From positions 7,874,001 through 7,938,000 of the forward strand of contig CAVNZM010000011.1 of assembly GCA_963693365.1 (NCBI GenBank): a stretch of 64,000 nucleotides of DNA. The letters are read 5' to 3'. The position numbers and the translations under genes are program-made. The notes beneath the pieces were generated by a model, which was given only the letters and a program-made list of their open reading frames with translations, ran no database searches and was not told where the DNA came from. How positions within the stretch are numbered: position 1 is the stretch's first letter; the number at the start of each line of letters is the position of its first letter. The DNA is from Amoebidium appalachense (lineage: Eukaryota > Ichthyosporea). Shown here one piece after another: positions 18,937-30,990 of this stretch.

Positions 18937-19846
18937 CCAGGCCATAAAGCCCCCAACCCTCAAGGCCTACCGGGATGCTGTTGTTGAGTTCCTGGATTGG
19001 TTGCCCCCTGGTACCGACACCAAGTCCCCCGCCGAACTGGACGACCTCCTGGTGGAGTATTTTGAGGAGTGTTATGCCATTGATCCATCGCGTGGCCAGC
19101 GTCAGCGCTGTGTCAACACAGCTGCCGGCATCAAGCATTTCATGCCACGCCTGGGTCCACACCTGCAGGCCGCCCAACGGAGCCTGCAGGGCTGGAACCG
19201 GCTTGTTCCAGCAAAGACCACGCCCCCGCTTCCGTTTTCATTGGTCCTCGTCATTGGCCATCATTTGTATTCCAAAATTGGCCCTTTGTTTGGTATTGCT
19301 GTTTTGCTTGGATTTGAGTGTTATTTTCGTGTCAGTGAGCTGCTTATGCTCACCCGTGCGGATCTTATTTTGCCCGACGACCCCGTTCCCCACGACATGC
19401 CACCCGGTACAGGCGGCATCCGCCTGGCCGACACCAAGACCGGTCCAAATCAGTTTGTCCCCATCACCGATCCGTCCCTGTTGGCCATCCTGTCTTTCTG
19501 GTTCCGTGGCGCCCCCCCTTCTGCGCGGCTGTTTCCTTTCTCGTATGATGTTCTGCGTGCCAAGTTCCAAGCGGCATGTGACTCCCTCGGCCTCAACGAG
19601 TATGGGTTCCATCTTCACAGTCTTCGCCATGGTGGTGCTTCGAGAGACTATGTCAGGGGTGTTTCAGTAGAGACGATTGCTCTGCGTGGTCGATGGAGAT
19701 CGCATGCCTCCCTCCGCCGGTATGTGCAGGCCGGCCAGTCTCTTGTTCTTTCTATTCGCGTGCCTGTCTCGCGTCGCTCCTTGCCCGGGCTGCAGCGCTG
19801 CGTCAGTCACCCACGGCATGGTTCGTTCCTTCCCCGTGCCAGGTAG
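18911..19846 (+). CDS. ORF3, tyrosine recombinase (copy D)
   Basis: ATG 18911 (MVPRGFLADQ) overlaps the ORF2 end by 26 nt in the +1 frame and gives about 311 aa. The catalytic set of the phage-integrase/tyrosine recombinase fold is present: Arg140 in YFRVSELLMLTRADL, a Lys176 in the expected hairpin (ADTKTG), HxxR as His236-Arg239 in HLHSLRHGGAS, GRWRS with Trp262, and Tyr271 in LRRYVQ. In this order the enzyme integrates a circular DNA copy. A 5-base insertion near 19770 (GTCTCGCGTCG) changes only the last ~25 residues relative to other copies, beyond the Tyr. The frame is open further upstream, but this ATG is the first with a conserved context. Confidence 0.88.
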   Translation: MVPRGFLADQAIKPPTLKAYRDAVVEFLDWLPPGTDTKSPAELDDLLVEYFEECYAIDPSRGQRQRCVNTAAGIKHFMPRLGPHLQAAQRSLQGWNRLVPAKTTPPLPFSLVLVIGHHLYSKIGPLFGIAVLLGFECYFRVSELLMLTRADLILPDDPVPHDMPPGTGGIRLADTKTGPNQFVPITDPSLLAILSFWFRGAPPSARLFPFSYDVLRAKFQAACDSLGLNEYGFHLHSLRHGGASRDYVRGVSVETIALRGRWRSHASLRRYVQAGQSLVLSIRVPVSRRSLPGLQRCVSHPRHGSFLPRAR

Positions 19847-19852
19847 GGAGTA

Positions 19853-20594
19853 GTGGAGCACACCTGTGCCTGCTTGTGAGATTGATCCACAGGCACCGGC
19901 TCATGTATCCCCTTGCTGGGGCTGGTAAAGACGACGTTGGCATAAGAATATTAAGTTTGTAAACGTGTTTTCTTTGCAGGAGAATTAGATAGCCCCGTTG
20001 GAGTGAAATTGTGTGTTGCGAGTGTGCTGTAAACTTCGTGGTAGTATAATGCTGTAGGCCATGGTGTGTTTGATGTGTGTGCAAAGTTTCAGGCTGCTAG
20101 CATTTTTATTTAGGGAGCTGTAGCTGTTTTTATGTTCTGTGGGATATGCCATATGGATATATTGATGAGTTTGAGTTATATCTAGTCCGAAATGGGCGGC
20201 AATCGATTTGGTCTTTATGATCTAGGGGTTTTAGCCACTTGTGAAAAATTTTCATTGGTTGATGTGCAGCAAAAATTCCATTTTGGTAGATTTCATGGAT
20301 TTGATAGGTTCTAAATCATTTCTTCATATTTCCATAGGCAAAAATGTGGGCCGCGCTCTATAATGAGCTCGCGCGGCCCCAGGGAGGTCAGTTGCGGCGC
20401 TACTGAGCGCGTTTAGGTCTCTTTAGGCCCAATTTTTTAGCTAAGTTTTTGCCCACCCACCACACCCTTTGCCTATTTAGGCACTAGGCTACGTTTTTTG
20501 AGCATGTTTCTGTATGACATTTGTCATTCTTTTCATTGCTCCTGTGGAGCACACCTGTGCCTGCTTGTGAGATTGATCCACAGGCACCGGCTCG
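19853..20594 (+). repeat. B1-A2-linker-B2 3' region of copy D
   Basis: B1 is 19853-19948 and contains a GTGCCTG/CAGGCAC stem and CCCCTTGCTGGGG. A2 (19949-20452) follows with no spacer. The linker (20453-20543, GCCCACCCACCACACCC) ends in the palindrome GCTCCTGTGGAGC. B2 starts at 20544 and is cut at about 20594 (ACCGGCTC/GAATATGACA), where the duplicated block begins. The final ~45 bp of the element are therefore missing. Confidence 0.8.
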
Positions 20595-20641
20595 AATATG
20601 ACATCAGACGGTAAGAAGAGCGCATAAAGATGTTTCTTTGC

Positions 20642-20828
20642 GTCTCGCTCCACAGGAGCAGAGACGGATACCATATGTACTTTTTTGTCTCGCTCCACTG
20701 GAGCAGAGACCACGCCTGACAGTTTGTTTTTTCTCACAACTTGTTACAAATTTTTAAGTCTCGTTCCACAGGAGCGAGACTGCAATACAACAAATTTCTA
20801 TGTCTCGACTCCGGAGTCTGCTCCAGAC
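20642..20828. repeat. Cluster of four GTCTC...GAGAC hairpins
   Basis: Four inverted repeats occur at 20642-20665 (GTCTCGCTCCACAGGAGC then AGAGAC), 20687-20710, 20758-20780 and 20802-20828. Each has a GTCTC/GAGAC-type outer stem, and three share a GCTCC/GGAGC-type inner stem with a 2-3 nt loop. The same cluster is at 56126-56312. Confidence 0.75.
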
Positions 20829-22476
20829 TGCACTAGACACCAAAACATATCAAAAAAAGAAAAAAAAAAGAGGGTGGTGGTGGGGGGGGGGGGGGGGGGC
20901 TTCTATCATCCCACTAGTCCTCATCCTCATCCTCCCCACCCTCATCTCCTTCCTCCCCCCAGCCGGGGGGGGGGGGGGGGGGGGGGGGGGAAGGAGTATA
21001 AAAGAGCAGCAACGAACATAAACAAAACTCAAAACAAGCAAACTATTATGCGGGTTTCTAAGAAGCTCCCAACATCATTAAACTAAACACATGCTAATCC
21101 CTTGACAGAAGAGTAACAAGGTGTGTGTGTATGTGTATGAGGCCCAAAAAAAAAAAAAGGACGCCCAACATGACAATATAAGGGGGGCACTCTTACACCA
21201 AACCATACCATACCAAATGCCGGCAGAGTAATTAACAGGACAAAGAGCCGGTACCCACCTATGGGTGCTAAACATGCACATGATCATTCATGTGCTATAA
21301 GAGCAACACAGAAACGAAACACGGAAACAACAGCAGCCATAGGACAAAGAGCCCCAGACCCACAGGGTCTTGCCTCCATACTTTATTTACCTTAACAGGA
21401 CAAAGAGCCGGTACCCACCTATGAAACGAAAAACGGAAACAACAGCAGCCATAGGACAAAGAGCCGGTACCCACCTCTAGATGATAACGTAGCCTTATAG
21501 CTGCTGATGACTTCATGGGCCAACCTTGCCAAAACCTGTAAAGGAACTCGAGCTAAGAATTAGCTCATCCTACTTGCGAGAAGTGGGGGGAGGGGGGGGG
21601 GGGGGGGGGGGGGGGGACTGAGGGGGCTGACTGAGAGTGGCAAAAAAAGAGTCGACAGAACCAACCTCAAACATAGTAAGGACGGAAACCCGGACCAGAA
21701 CTTATGAAGTCTAGAGAAGCAGAAAATAGCTTGAACGATCGGTGGAGGGGATGATAGCTATAGTGCTAACAGCAAAAGTAGTGCCCACAGTCGCTGGTTC
21801 ATGAACGTGAAAGGCAACGTGCATCTGCAGCCAGCAGACACACGCACACGCACGCACGCACGCACACACACATACACACACACACACACAGACACAGACA
21901 CAGACCAGACAGACAAACGCCATATGCACAAAAGCAGGCAACACAAAACTAACCTTCAAGAAGAAGCTGCAGCATGCAGCATGGTCCAAAACAATCAGCA
22001 CGGTGGCTGCGCGATCTGCGGAGGGGATCTGTGACCAGGCGCTGCGGGAAGGGAACTGCGACCAGGCGACCTGCGGGAAGGGACCTGCGACCAGGCGACC
22101 TGCGGGAAAGGACCTGCGGACCTGCGGGAAGGGGGAAGAGAAATGGAGAAAACAACGTGCGTACAGGCTTAAATGGAGAAAAAATTGCAAACCGGATTGG
22201 GATTTAGCCAATCACTATTCGCCGCGCCTGATTAGGAAAAAAGATAAAAATAGATTTCGGCTCGCGCGCGCGCGTGCATCAGCTTGGTGCCCTTAGCGCT
22301 ACCCTTAGTGCCCTTAGTCACAACTATCAGACTAGAGTTACGTGTCCTCCACTTCTTTGTTCTTGACCATTTTTTCGGCATGAAAGGGTTTCTGTTACTT
22401 CTTGCTGTCCTTCTTAGCGTGCTTGCTTGTCTTTTTTTCAACATGGGTGTCACTGGCGCTTTCGACTTCTTTGAAA

Positions 22477-22522
<46 letters not shown>

Positions 22523-23188
22523 GCACGCACACATACTCACACATGCACACTGCACACACACACACACACACACACACAGGCGCACACACACAGGCACGCA
22601 CACACACACAGGCGCACACCTACACAACACAAACAGCACATGCACACACAAGCGCACACACGCACACACCCTGTTATCCCTGATCATGATGCCCCCTCCC
22701 CCCTCCCTCTTCCCCCCCGCGCACCCCCCCCCCCCCCCCCACCCACCCCACCCACCCACCTACAAAGACGAAAACATTGTACATGTATTGCATACACAAA
22801 TATACTCGCACATATACATACACACATTCACTTAAATCTTTTAGGCTACATGTGCAATATACATTCATTATGCACAGTCGATAGAATTCGTTGTGAACCC
22901 CCCCCCCCCCCCCCCCTCCCCCCTCCTCGTTCCCCCCATATGCAATGGGGATAATATTGTTTCCCGCTATTAATTAAAAAATCACTGTTCTAACTTCCTT
23001 TATAAGACCGAACCACTTGTAACACCGACAGTTTCGGTTGTGTGGAACCCCCCCCCCCCCCCCCCCCCCCCCCCCAACCCACCCACCACCTTACCAATAT
23101 TGAGGTGTACACTGCCCCCACATCCCCAACTGTGTGCTGAATATCCCGTGCTAGGAAACCAATAACGTGAAAGTAACACATGCCGCAT

Positions 23189-26134
23189 GTGGGTAGTTAT
23201 TGAAAAAACCAATAATGTCTAGGTAACATACTATGTACATATACTATGCTACAAAGGGGGTTCTATACGAGCTACAACGTTGTGTTTTTTTCGTGTGACC
23301 CTCGTACTCCAGGGGCACATTCACCATCCCCCCCATAAACTTTGTGGTAAAGTTCTCGTGCTAGAAGCTGTTCTGTGGGTAGTTATTGAAAAAACGAATA
23401 ATGTCTAGGTAACACATGTACATATGCTATGCTACAAGGGGGGTTCTATTCGAGCTACAATGTTGTGTTTTTTTTGTGTGACCCTCGTACTCCAGGGGCA
23501 CATTCACCATCCCCCCCATAAACTTTGTGGTAAATGTCTCGTGCTAGAAGCTGTTCTGTGGGTAGTTATTGAAACAACCAATAATGTCTAGGTAACACAT
23601 GGACATATACTATGCTACAAGGGGGGTCTATTCGAGCTACAACATTGTGTTTTTTTCGTGTGACCCTAGTACTCCAGGGGCACATTCTCCATCCCCCCCA
23701 TAAACTTTGTGGTAAATTTCCCGTGCTAGAAGCTGTTCTGTGGGTAGTTATTGAAAAAACCAATAATGTCTAGGTAACATACTATGTACATATACTATGC
23801 TACAAGGGGGGTTTTTTACGAGCTACAACGTTGTGTTTTTTTCGTGTGACCCTCGTACTCCAGGGGCACATTCACCATCCCCCCCATAAACTTTGTGGTA
23901 AAGCTCTCGTGCTAGAGGCTGTTCTGTGGGTAGTTATTGAAAAAACGAATAATGTCTAGGTAACACATGTACTTATACTATGCGACAAGGGGGGTTCTAT
24001 TCGAGCTACAATGTTGTGTTTTTTTCGTGTGACCCTCGTACTCCAGGGGCACATTCACCATCCACCCCATAAACTTTGTGGTAAATCTCTCGTGCTAGAG
24101 GCTGTTCTGTGGGTAGTTATTGAAAAACCAATAATGTCTAGGTAACATATGTACAGATACTATGCTACAAGGGGGGTTCTATACAAGCTACAACGTTGTG
24201 TTTTTTTCGTGTGACCCTCGTACTCCAGGGGCACATTCACCATCCCCCATATAAACGTTTTGGTAAAGCTCTCGTGCTAGAAGCTGTTCTGTGGGTAGTT
24301 ATTGAAAAAACCAATAATGTCTAGGTAACACATGTACATATGCTATGCTACAAGGGGGGTTTTATACGAGCTACAACGTTGTGTTTTTTTCGTGTGACCC
24401 TTGTACTCCAGGGGCACATTCACCATCCCCCCCATACACTTTGTGGAAAATGTCTCGTGCTAGAAGCTGTTCTGTGGGTAGTTATTGAAACAACCAATAA
24501 TGTCTAGGTAACACATGGACATATACTATGCTACAAGGGGGGTCTATTCGAGCTACAACATTGTGTTTTTTTCGTGTGACCCTCGTACTCCAGGGGCACA
24601 TTCTCCATCCCAACCATTAACTTTGTGGTAAGTTTCTCGTGCTAGAAGCTGTTCTGTGGGTAGTTATTGAAAAAACAAATAATGTCTAGGTAACATACTA
24701 TGTACATATACTATGCTACAAAGGGGGTTCTATACGAGCTACAACGTTGTGTTTTTTTCGTGTGACCCTCGTACTCCAGGGGCACATTCAACATCCCCCC
24801 CATAAACTTTGTGGTAAAGCTCTCGTGCTAGAAGCTGTTCTGTGGGTAGTTATTGAAAAAACGAATAATGTCTAGGTAACACATGTACTTATACTATGCT
24901 ACAAGGGGGGTTCTATTCGAGCTACAATGTTGTGTTTTTTTCGTGTGACCCTCGTACTCCAGGGGCACATTCACCATCCACCCCATAAACTTTGTGGTAA
25001 ATCTCTCGTGCTAGAGGCTGTTCTGTGGGTAGTTATTGAAAAACCAATAATGTCTAGGTAACATATGTACATATACTATGCTACAAGGGGGGTTCTATAC
25101 GAGCTACAACGTTGTGTTTTTTTCGTGTGACCCTCGTACTCCAGGGGCACATTCACCATCCCCCCCATAAACTGTGTGGTAAAGCTCTCGTGCTAGAAGC
25201 TGTTCTGTGGGTAGTTATTGAAAAAACGAATAATGCCTAGGTAACACATGTACTTATACTATGCTACAAGGGGGGTTCTATTCGAGCTACAATGTTGTAT
25301 TTTTTTCGTGTGACCCTCGTACTCCAGGGGCACATTCACCATCCACCCCATAAACTTTGTGGTAAATCTCTCGTGCTAGAGGCTGTTCTGTGGGTAGTTA
25401 TTGAAAAACCAATAATGTCTAGGTAACATAGGTACATATACTATGCTACAAGGGGGGTTCTATACGAGCTACAACGTTGTGTTTTTTTCGTGTGACCCTC
25501 GTACTCCAGGGGCACATTCACCATCCCCCCCACAAACTTTCTGGTAAATTTCTCGTGCTAGAGGCTGTTCTGTGGGTATTTATTGAAAAAACCAAAAATG
25601 TGTAAGAAACATATGTACATGTACTATGCTACAAGGGGGGTTCTATACGAGCTACAACGTTGTGTTTTTTTCGTGTGACCCTCGTACTGCAGGGGCACAT
25701 TCACCATCCCCGGCATAAACGTTTTGGTAAATAAAACGCAGTAGGCCGTCGAATGTGGCGGGGCCTCCGGCAGTGTCCACGCAATAAAAAGTGTGTAAAC
25801 CCCTAACACAATGTACATAATACTATGCTACACGGGGGGTTCTATTCGAGCTACAAGGTTGTGTTTTTTTCGTGTGACCCTCGTACTCCAGGGGCACATT
25901 TACCATCCCCCCCATAAACTTTGTGGTAAAATTCTCGTGCTAGAGGCTGTTCTGTGGGTAGTTATTGAAAAACCAATAATGTCTAGGTAACATATGTAGT
26001 ATACTATGCTACAAGGTGGGTTCTATACGAGCTACAACGTTGTGTTTTTTTCGTGTGACCCTCGTACTCCAGGGGCACATTCACCATCCCCCCTTATAAT
26101 TTGTGGTGAATTTCTCGTGGTAGAAGCTACTCTG
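23189..26134. repeat. ~183-bp satellite array, about 16 monomers (copy 2)
   Basis: This is the same family as 9364-13411 but about six monomers shorter. The GAAACAACC marker monomer recurs at 23573 and 24487, a spacing of 914 bp. The divergent monomer with the unrelated insert is near 25720-25810. Flanks on both sides match copy 1. Confidence 0.88.
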
Positions 26135-26780
26135 TGGGTAGTTATTGAAAAAACCCGATGCTTATAAGTAACTCATGCACAAATTGTCATCATAGCATTA
26201 TACTACCACAGTAGTTGGTCGACAATCGAGTGATACAGCATGGTGACAGGATACGAATTCACCGAGGACTCACTCAACGAGATGAACGAGCTGTAATACA
26301 TAGGGAAAGGGGGGGGGATTCAACGGTTAATAACGTGCAGGGGATTGTTGGGAGCACAACCAAACTTTGCATTAGGCAGTTTCTCTGTGTGGGGGGTCTA
26401 ACAAAACCGGTCGGAATGGGGGGATATCACCACTTTCATTCCGCGGCCACCTGATGAGCCTCATCCGCTTTCCATGAGGCGTGCAAAAACAAATTCACAT
26501 GTCAGTTGCGCCCGTTAGATAATCTCCTTGTGATCATTATGATGACCGTATGGATTTTGGTATGTGATCACTATAATGATCGTATGAGGCATAGAATGAG
26601 ATCATTATGATGATCGTATGGGGTTATAACTAGCGATCCTTATGGTGGTCGTATGGGGCATATAATGAGATCATTATAATGATCGTATGGGGGTATAATT
26701 AGCGATCCTTATGGTGGTCGTATGGGGCTTCTATGAAAAACTACTCCGGGGGTCATTCATTCCCAGGACACCCCTACCCC

Positions 26781-26846
<66 letters not shown>

Positions 26847-26879
26847 AAACTATTGTACTTATACATTATAAAAACCCCA

Positions 26880-26910
<31 letters not shown>

Positions 26911-27428
26911 GCTATATGATATATATATATATACACATAAAACTATTGTACTTATACATTATAAAAACAGTATTTATTATTGCAGAATTCGCCGTTTCTT
27001 ATTAGTTTACAGACGTCGGAAACCTCATATTAAGATGTATAGAATCGCCTTCACAGTATGCTTTGTTTTCGACGTCGACGATACCCATCATGTTAGCCTA
27101 CACAGTATACATACGTAGAACAGGCTTACGACGTCCATAGCACATCTATAGCATTGGAATAGGTGCTACATTTGTTTAATGGACGGTGTAAACGCATGCA
27201 CAGCATGTCCATAGGATGACGTTGGCATATACACATGAGGGTCGAGAAATCAGTGGACCTCTTTATTACCCTGTAACATGCTTGTCGACGTCGACGATGG
27301 GTTTTCAGCTTTTCCATCCATTAAAATGTCGAGGGTACCAAACGCAGCCACTCAGGTATCGTAAACTACTCCGAACCCGTCGTCGACGTCGTAGAGGGGT
27401 TTCCGATGGGGGGGGAAGATTGCTGATG

Positions 27429-27954
27429 ACGGTCGTTCCTCTCGCAGCCGTCGTTCTCTGGCCGTTCCAAACCCAACCCCAGCCGTTATCTGCTCTCCAG
27501 CGGCGCCAAAGTCAGCCTGCGCGTCAAAGAACGTCTGGCCCCTTCCTACCTCAAGAGCACCTTGGCTGACCAGGCCTCGGTCACTGCGGCTGTCCACGCG
27601 GCGGATTGGGTCAGCTACCGCAACAAACGGGAGGCTCTGACGCTTGCCCGTATGCTGGATCTGCTGCTGGCCGCCGACCCTAAGGCCCGCAAGGAGTCAC
27701 CTACTGTGGAAGTTGGTGTGCGCCGTCTGCTGGCTGTGCAGACTGCTGATCAGTCCAACGGGGACTGGGCTGTTGCAGAGCAGTTTGAGGAGCTCCCTGC
27801 GCGCAGCCTGCCCCTGCCCCCTGCCTTGGCCACCCGGGCTGTTCGTCAAGCCAAGACCCTCGCCGAAGTCACCCGGGCTCGGCGCGGTCCCGGCAGTGGC
27901 CCATCCGGAGCCGGTCCATCGACCCCTCCGGGGACCGGTGGCCACAGGGCCTAA
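27429..27954 (+). pseudogene. ORF1 C-terminal part, YR copy E
   Basis: About the last 175 codons of the Gag-like ORF1. A single-base loss near 27453 (CGTCGTTCTCTGG for CGTCGTTCCTCTGG) shifts the first few codons. From about 27456 to the stop at 27952-27954 the normal frame is open (RVKERLAPSYLKS, ARMLDLLLAADPKARK, AEQFEELPAR). There is no start, leader or promoter, because the 5' part is missing. Confidence 0.75.
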
Positions 27955-28031
27955 ACGGCCCTTTGGGGGTTCGGCACGCGGTTCTGTATATTATTTTCTC
28001 GTGGTTTCCTGCCACGTGCCCTTGATTCAAT

Positions 28032-30086
28032 ATGCCCCCTAATTTTTCTAAGGATTCCACAGCTATGCCACGTCATGTCTTTGCCGCCTCTGATTTGTTT
28101 CCTGTTCCGGCCATTCCTGTGCCGGACTGTTCTGGACAAGCCCGTCTACGGAGTCAACGCCGTCGGCAACGTCTGTCTCACCGTCTGAAGGGGGTTACCT
28201 TGGCTAACCGTTGTCCTGGTGCCCTCAACGAGCTGTGGGCAGGCGGCCCTTGCCCATTCCCGACCCGGTTGGTGAACAGTCACCACCATGCCCTGTGGAC
28301 CTTTGTCCTTAGGGCCAGCTACGATGCTATACGCGCGGGTGTCTACGACGCTCAGCCTGCGTGTAGTGTCTTGGCTGCGTTCCCCGCGGCCTACCCTGTA
28401 TTGACAGGATGGCTACCTCTCACGGCGGCAAATGCCGCTTTGCCACCCCCTGGGGTTGGAGCCACAGTGGACGTGTTGCAGTGTTTGTCTCCTACGCTGC
28501 AGCCGTTTTTGGCCAACTGCGACGGCGGCCTTCTCAAGCCTGTTCTGCCGACGCCTGCAGAGCTGCGCCGCATCCGACCGGCGCATCACGTTCCCAGTGG
28601 GGAATACGGTCCCCTGCTTCTTCGGCTTCAAGACTGCGGCATGGTGCACTATTTCGAGGCAAAGGAAAAACCACTGGCCATCAATGGGCTGTTTGGGGTC
28701 CCCAAAGACACCAGAGCCCGCGTCATTTTTGACGGCCGCCGTGGCAACCTGTTCTTTGCCCGTGATCATCCTGCCCTCCAGGTGCACCTGCCCAACCCTG
28801 CCGATTTTGCCGATGTGTTGCTGGGGCCTGAGGATTGCCTCTATTTTGGCAAGTCGGACATGGACAACCAGTTCCATCGTCTTCTTGCCCCCGAGTGGCT
28901 GTGGCGGTACTTCGGATTGCCGCCTGTGTCTTCGGAGGCTGTTGGCATTTCTGGGCCCGACCGGCTTGTGTACCCGGCCCTCAAGACCGTGCCCATGGGC
29001 TGGGTGCATTCTGTGCTTGTGGCTCAAGACGTCCATGGGCAGTTGGCTGACCGAGCCGGCATGCCCCGCATTGAGCGCCTCTGTGCGATAGTGCCGCGGC
29101 CTGTGGAGGCCACGCAGCATGCCCTGTATGTGGACGACTGTGGCTGGGTCGGCACAGATGCCACCGCCATCAATCGTCAGCGTGAATCGTATCATGGCGT
29201 CACCGGCTCGGCTGGTCTTCCCTCCAATGTCAAGAAGGATGTGGCTGCTGGTTCGTCGTCCTCTATGGTGCTGGTAGGCCTGGAAATGCATCGCTCTGGG
29301 ATATTGCGCCCGTCTGGCGCTTCCTTGTGCCGTCTGGTGGCGGAAACCCAGGCCGTGTTGCGTCGTGGTGTCGTCACGCAGCTCCGTTTGCAGCAGTTGC
29401 TTGGTGGTTGGGTGTGGGCGGCACTGCTGCAGCGGCCGCTTTTGTCGGTTCTGAGTGCCGTCTACAGTTTTGTGGAGCAGCTGGGGGGTCGGGAACAGCC
29501 CCTTCCCCCGCCCGTGGTGTGGGAGCTTCAGGCGATGTGTGCTTTGGCCCCGTTGATGCGTTGTGATTTGCGTTCTGGGTTTGCTAGCACCATGTTCTGC
29601 ACTGATGCTTCCTTGTTGGGTGGTGCAGTGGTGTCCCGGGTGCTTCCAGCAACGCTTCTCCGCGAAGTGCTGCCTCACTGCAACCGGCGTGGCCACTACA
29701 GCCAGCTGTCTGGTCCTGTGCACGAGCCAAGCCCGTCGGCCCCCCCGGCACCTATCCTGGCAGCTGTTGGTGGCCGGTGGACCAGCAACATCAGTCATCG
29801 TTGGTGCCACTCCAACCACATCAACATTCTGGAGGGAGAAGCCTTGCTCCTGGGGCTTCGTCGATTAGGTCGATCTACGGCTGTCCGGGGCTCCCGCTAC
29901 CTTTGTGGCCTCGATTCGACGGCGCTGCTTGGGGCTGTTGCTAAGGGTCGTTCAGCCTCCTGACGCCTGAACCGTGTATGCCGCCAGGTGGCTGCCTACA
30001 CGCTTGCCCTCGACATTCGTTTGTATTGTGTGTGGCTGCCGTCAGCCCACAATCCTGCAGATGGTCCCTCGCGGTTTTCTGGCTGA
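28032..30086 (+). pseudogene. ORF2 RT-RNase H of YR copy E, premature stop
   Basis: The frame is open from MPPNFSKDS for 643 codons, including all RT motifs (FGKSDMDNQF, YVDDCG) and the first three RNase H acidic residues. A CGA-to-TGA change at 29961-29963 removes the last ~41 residues, including the PSAHNPADG motif that remains encoded downstream. There are a few missense changes relative to copy D. Reverse transcription might survive, but RNase H should not. Confidence 0.85.
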
Positions 30087-30990
30087 CCAGGCCATAAAGC
30101 CCCCAACCCTCAAGGCCTACCGGGATGCTGTTGTTGAGTTCCTGGATTGGTTGCCCCCTGGTACCGACACCAAGTCCCCCGCCGAACTGGACGACCTCCT
30201 GGTGGAGTATTTTGAGGAGTGTTATGCCATTGATCCATCGCGTGGCCAGCGTCAGCGCTGTGTCAACACAGCTGCCGGCATCAAACATTTCATGCCACGC
30301 CTGGGTCCACACCTGCAGGCCGCCCAACGGAGCCTGCAGGGCTGGAACCGGCTTGTTCCAGCAAAGACCACGCCCCCGCTTCCGTTTTCATTGGTCCTCG
30401 TCATTGGCCATCATTTGTATTCCAAAATTGGCCCCTTGTTTAATATTGCTGTTTTGCTTGGATTTGAGTGTTATTTTCGTGTCAGTGAGCTGCTTATGCT
30501 CACCCGTGCGGATCTTATATTGCCCGACGACCCGTTCCCCACGACATGCCATCCGGTACAGGCGGCATCCGCCTGGCCGACACCAAGACCGGTCCAAATC
30601 AGTTTGTCCCCATCACCGATCCGTCCCTGTTGGCCATCCTGTCTTTCTGGTTCCGTGGCGCCCCCCCCTTCTGCGCGGCTGTTTCCTTTCTCGTATGATG
30701 TTCTGCATGCCAAGTTCCAAGCGGCATGTGACTCCCTCGGCCTCAACGAGTATGGGTTCCATCTTCACAGTCTTCGCCATGGTGGTGCCTCGAGAGACTA
30801 TGTCAGGGGTGTTTCAGTAGAGACGATTGCTCTGCGTGGTCAATGGAGATCGCATACCTCCCTCCGCCGGTATGTGCAGGCCGGCCAGTCTCTTGTTCTT
30901 TCTATTCGGGTGCCTGCGTCGCTCCTTGCCCGGGCTGCAGCGCTGCGTCAGTCACCCACGGCATGGTTCGTTCCTTCCCGTGCCAGGTAG
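30061..30990 (+). pseudogene. ORF3 tyrosine recombinase of YR copy E, with paired frameshifts
   Basis: The frame is open from MVPRGFLADQ to the normal C-terminus (FVPSRAR), but a lost C near 30530 and an extra C in the run at about 30661 put roughly 130 bases out of frame. Residues of about 155-200, including the Lys hairpin, are thus replaced, while the Arg (YFRVSELL), HxxR (HSLRHGG) and Tyr (LRRYVQ) motifs remain in frame. It is the same total length as intact copies. Activity is doubtful. Confidence 0.8.

Larger units (their letters stand above)
15018..20594 (+). mobile_element. Ngaro-like YR retrotransposon, most complete copy (copy D)
   Basis: The layout is A1 15018-15521, ORF1, ORF2, ORF3, B1 19853-19948, A2 19949-20452, linker 20453-20543, then B2 cut after about 50 bp at 20594. 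A1 and A2 are the same length (504 bp) and nearly identical. Split direct repeats plus RT/RNase H plus a tyrosine recombinase, without an integrase or LTRs, place it in the DIRS order. The absence of a visible methyltransferase domain favours a Ngaro-like type. All three frames are open, so this is the reference for the others. Its left end directly follows another copy's B1, so A1 is shared with copy D0. Confidence 0.88.
20595..27428. repeat. Duplicated complex block, copy 2
   Basis: It starts AATATGACATCAGACGG, matching 56079 onward, and ends at the retrotransposon junction at 27429, matching 14715. It carries the hairpin cluster at the left edge, G-rich tracts near 20885 and 20967-20990, GGACAAAGAGCC repeats, a G run near 21590, (AC)n, the minisatellite, (CA/CG)n, poly-C runs, the satellite, the palindromic minisatellite and (AT)n. 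No credible gene is seen. Confidence 0.8.

Noticed and set aside
15018-20452. LTR retrotransposon interpretation because of the 504-bp direct repeats
   Set aside because: No TG...CA ends, no integrase or protease, and the second repeat lies between B1 and B2; a tyrosine recombinase is present instead.
20642-20828. CRISPR-like array from evenly spaced palindromes
   Set aside because: Only four units with unequal spacing in a eukaryotic repeat context and no cas genes; they are hairpins.
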